Shown one piece after another: positions 62,041 through 64,000 of a stretch of 64,000 nt of DNA. Positions within the stretch are counted from its first letter, which is position 1. The number at the start of each line of letters is the position of its first letter. The notes under the pieces are model-generated. The model was given only the letters and a program-made list of their open reading frames with translations, was not told the origin of the DNA and made no database searches. The translations under genes and the position numbers were made by a program. Source of the stretch: Raoultibacter phocaeensis (GTDB lineage Bacteria; Actinomycetota; Coriobacteriia; Coriobacteriales; Eggerthellaceae); contig NZ_CABDUX010000002.1 of NCBI RefSeq assembly GCF_901411515.1, positions 310,001 through 374,000 of the forward strand, given 5' to 3'.

Positions 62041-63327
62041 ATGGCAACCGATACTAAGTTCAATTACGGTTGGGTAAGTTTCATCGGCGTGTTTATCTGC
62101 ATCTTCTGCACGTTCGGTATCGCGAGCGGCACTCATTCAATCTACAATCCGGAAAACATGGCCCGGCTCGGTGTGAGTACAACGGAGTATATGGCTCCCA
62201 TCGGCACGTTCAGCATCATGACGGCCATCGGATGTCTTCTCGACGGTTTTCTAGAAAGGAAGATTACTGCAAGAGGCATTCTTCTTTTGGCGGTTATTGG
62301 CGATACCCTAGGCTTTATTCTTCTTGCAAATTCCGTTGACATGACCCTCGTCTGGGTCGCCTATCTCCTTTTGGGTCTCTGCAACGGCTTTGCGTTCATC
62401 ACGGTATTCTCGGCGATCACCGATGCTTGGTTCGCTAAGAACAAAGCTCTCATGGCCGGCATCATAGGCTTTGGCGCCAATATCTCGACTACGCTTTGGA
62501 CGAACCTTACTCGATTCGTCATTGATTCGTACGGTTGGCAGGCCAGCTACTATGTGTTTGCAGTGACCATGCTGGTGCTCGGCGGTATCGGCGTCCTTCT
62601 CGTTCGAAGTAAGCCGAGGACTATCGAGCAGATGATCTGGTACGTGCCTGGCATCTCGCTTGACGAGACCAACGATGAGAAAAAGCGAATTCCTCTCAAG
62701 ACGGTGCTGCTCGAAGGGTTCAAAAATAAAAAAGTCATCATTGCTCTCGTCTGCACGTTCTTCATCGGTTTCATTTTCAACCCGATTTCGCAGTCGTTCA
62801 CAAACGTTATGGCTGCTAACGGCTTCGACAGCGTAACCATCGCTTCGATGCTCGGTATCTACTATCTCTGCATCGCCGTCTACAAGATCATCGCCGGTAT
62901 CATCACCGACAATCTCGGTATCCGCGTGACGCTCATGTCCATTTTTGGTTTCGCTATAGTCGGCCTGATCATCATGCTCAACGCTCCAGCGGGCAATAAC
63001 ACCGTGGGCTATATCGCGGCCATCATTCTCGGTTTTGCGGCCACCGCCACCACCTACGCCACGGCCTGTATGATGATGGCGGCTGTACCACGCCATGATT
63101 ACTACGTGGGAATGCTGAGCTTCACCACGTTTTTGGTGTCGGTCTGCAACGCCATCGCCATTATCGCCATGGCCTTCATCTACGACACCTTCGGCAGCTA
63201 TGTTCCTGCTGTTTACATAATGCTCGGCATGAGCGTAATCTGCCTCATCCTTGGATGGTTCTTCTCCGCAGGCATCAAGCCGCTCAACAAAGCTGCTCAA
63301 GAGCGCGTCGAAGTGGCAAAGGCCTAA
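62041..63327 (+). CDS. MFS transporter, OFA/monocarboxylate-like
   Basis: A 428-residue carrier with about 12 helices beginning MATDTKFNYGWVSFIGVFIC. The start at 62041 follows GGAAGGGG; a longer frame from 61918 gives a non-membrane extension. It lies divergent from the membrane LuxR gene, which may control it. Substrate unknown, possibly a carboxylate. Confidence 0.87.
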   Translation: MATDTKFNYGWVSFIGVFICIFCTFGIASGTHSIYNPENMARLGVSTTEYMAPIGTFSIMTAIGCLLDGFLERKITARGILLLAVIGDTLGFILLANSVDMTLVWVAYLLLGLCNGFAFITVFSAITDAWFAKNKALMAGIIGFGANISTTLWTNLTRFVIDSYGWQASYYVFAVTMLVLGGIGVLLVRSKPRTIEQMIWYVPGISLDETNDEKKRIPLKTVLLEGFKNKKVIIALVCTFFIGFIFNPISQSFTNVMAANGFDSVTIASMLGIYYLCIAVYKIIAGIITDNLGIRVTLMSIFGFAIVGLIIMLNAPAGNNTVGYIAAIILGFAATATTYATACMMMAAVPRHDYYVGMLSFTTFLVSVCNAIAIIAMAFIYDTFGSYVPAVYIMLGMSVICLILGWFFSAGIKPLNKAAQERVEVAKA

Positions 63328-63367
63328 AACCTGAAGTGTCTGAGTTTTGGTAATCGTTGACAACGTG

Positions 63368-63397
63368 CCCTGGCCTCCTTACGGCGGCCAGGGTTTT
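63368..63397 (+). terminator. Terminator of the MFS gene
   Basis: CCCTGGCC (63368-63375) pairs with GGCCAGGG (63386-63393), followed by TTTT. Confidence 0.8.
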
Positions 63398-63413
63398 CGA
63401 TACGGGAGGCGCC

Positions 63414-63983
63414 ATGAAGATAGCCGATTGCGACTGCACGAAGGCGGATTACGTAGCTTGGTACAAATACAGGGTGTCTTTCGAGGAGAAAGCGGTAAGG
63501 CTCTTGGTGTTTGCGATACTTGTTGGAGCTTTTGTCAGCCTCTTTGGAAGCATGTCGAACGACTTTGCGCTCTTGGCTGCGAGCGTCCTCATCGTAGCCT
63601 CAGGGGCCGGGATCTGGTGCGTCTATAGCAGGATCCGGCTAGATGGAGAGATACGCCGCTATGCGCAGGAAAGAGAAGGCGGAAAGATCGTCGTCAGATT
63701 CGCCAAAAACGGTATACAGGTGAGTGAAAATCAAAAGCGCTTTTTCTATCCGTTCGACAGGATCCGAAAGGCGAGGGAGCTTCCTTGGTATCTCTTTCTC
63801 TGGTTGGATGAAGGGGCGTATCCACTCATGATAGACAAGGAAAAGATTAGGACCGTCGCAGACGATACGGAGCCGTATTACATAGCGAAAAAGCTGCGGG
63901 AGCTTTCACCGGATTACAAATACGTTCGCGGCAATGATCTAACCTATACGGGAAAATACAGCAAGCTGATCAAGCATCGCTAG
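63414..63983 (+). CDS. YcxB-like membrane protein
   Basis: This 189-residue protein has two adjacent membrane helices at about residues 28-72 (VRLLVFAILVGAFVSLFG, then FALLAASVLIVASGAGIWCV) and a C-terminal cytoplasmic domain typical of YcxB-like proteins (FAKNGIQVSE-x-KRFFYPFDRI, then LFLWLDEGAYPLMIDKE). ATG at 63414 follows GGGAGG. It sits just after a terminator, so it is an independent gene. Function unknown. Confidence 0.7.
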   Translation: MKIADCDCTKADYVAWYKYRVSFEEKAVRLLVFAILVGAFVSLFGSMSNDFALLAASVLIVASGAGIWCVYSRIRLDGEIRRYAQEREGGKIVVRFAKNGIQVSENQKRFFYPFDRIRKARELPWYLFLWLDEGAYPLMIDKEKIRTVADDTEPYYIAKKLRELSPDYKYVRGNDLTYTGKYSKLIKHR

Positions 63984-64000
63984 AATCAACGCGAAGAGCG

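Noticed and set aside
1-64000. CRISPR arrays, tRNA or rRNA genes, insertion sequences
   Set aside because: No regularly spaced repeats, no cloverleaf sequences and no transposase motifs were noticed on either strand.

Overview
The window looks like a chromosomal segment from an Eggerthellaceae-type actinobacterium (Coriobacteriia, gut anaerobe). This is an inference from gene content: tandem DMSO-reductase-family molybdopterin (Moco) enzymes paired with small ferredoxin subunits, LuxR regulators fused to polytopic membrane domains, many MFS carriers, and a Tat-exported flavin reductase. No rRNA, tRNA, CRISPR array, transposase or phage gene was recognised.

Layout. 1-5.1 kb: the tail of one Moco enzyme (A) with its ferredoxin, a small Cys-rich protein, and a transhydroxylase-like pair (B). 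5.2-6.8 kb: an OFA-type MFS carrier and a Cys-rich protein on the minus strand. 6.9-8.7 kb: an AbiE-like toxin-antitoxin pair. 8.9-11.2 kb: an XRE-cupin regulator and an acyl-CoA synthetase. 11.4-21.5 kb: a LuxR regulator and two divergent Moco operons (C minus; D plus, followed by an MmgE/PrpD gene and an MFS carrier), each led by an MCFRPA zinc-ribbon gene. 21.7-28.9 kb: MFS carriers, a URO-D-family methyltransferase, a membrane LuxR, an orphan ferredoxin, a TetR and three Cys-rich proteins. 29.4-43.4 kb: a second transhydroxylase-like pair (E) and Moco pairs F, G and H with an MFS carrier. 43.5-48.9 kb: an FKBP, a CobW GTPase, three URO-D-family methyltransferases and a corrinoid protein. 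49-53.7 kb: two PucR-like regulators and a Tat flavin reductase. 53.9-57.4 kb: an unusual Moco operon (I) whose large and small subunits have lost nearly all Fe-S cysteines. 57.7-64 kb: TetR-like regulators, a third MCFRPA protein, a second membrane LuxR, an MFS carrier and a YcxB-like protein.

How the genes may work together (inference): MFS carriers bring in small organic, possibly aromatic, substrates. Corrinoid methyltransferases remove methyl groups. Cytoplasmic Moco enzymes (no Tat signals and no membrane anchor subunits seen) reduce, dehydroxylate or transhydroxylate the products. Six copies of a 24-nt promoter module, AACTTACTTtT-N7-TAnnnT, lie upstream of E, G, H, an MFS gene, the methyltransferase cluster and a Cys-rich protein, and suggest a shared regulon.

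Most notable: operon I; the two families of small Cys-rich proteins tied to these operons; the shared promoter module; and the two transhydroxylase-like pairs whose Fe-S complements differ.
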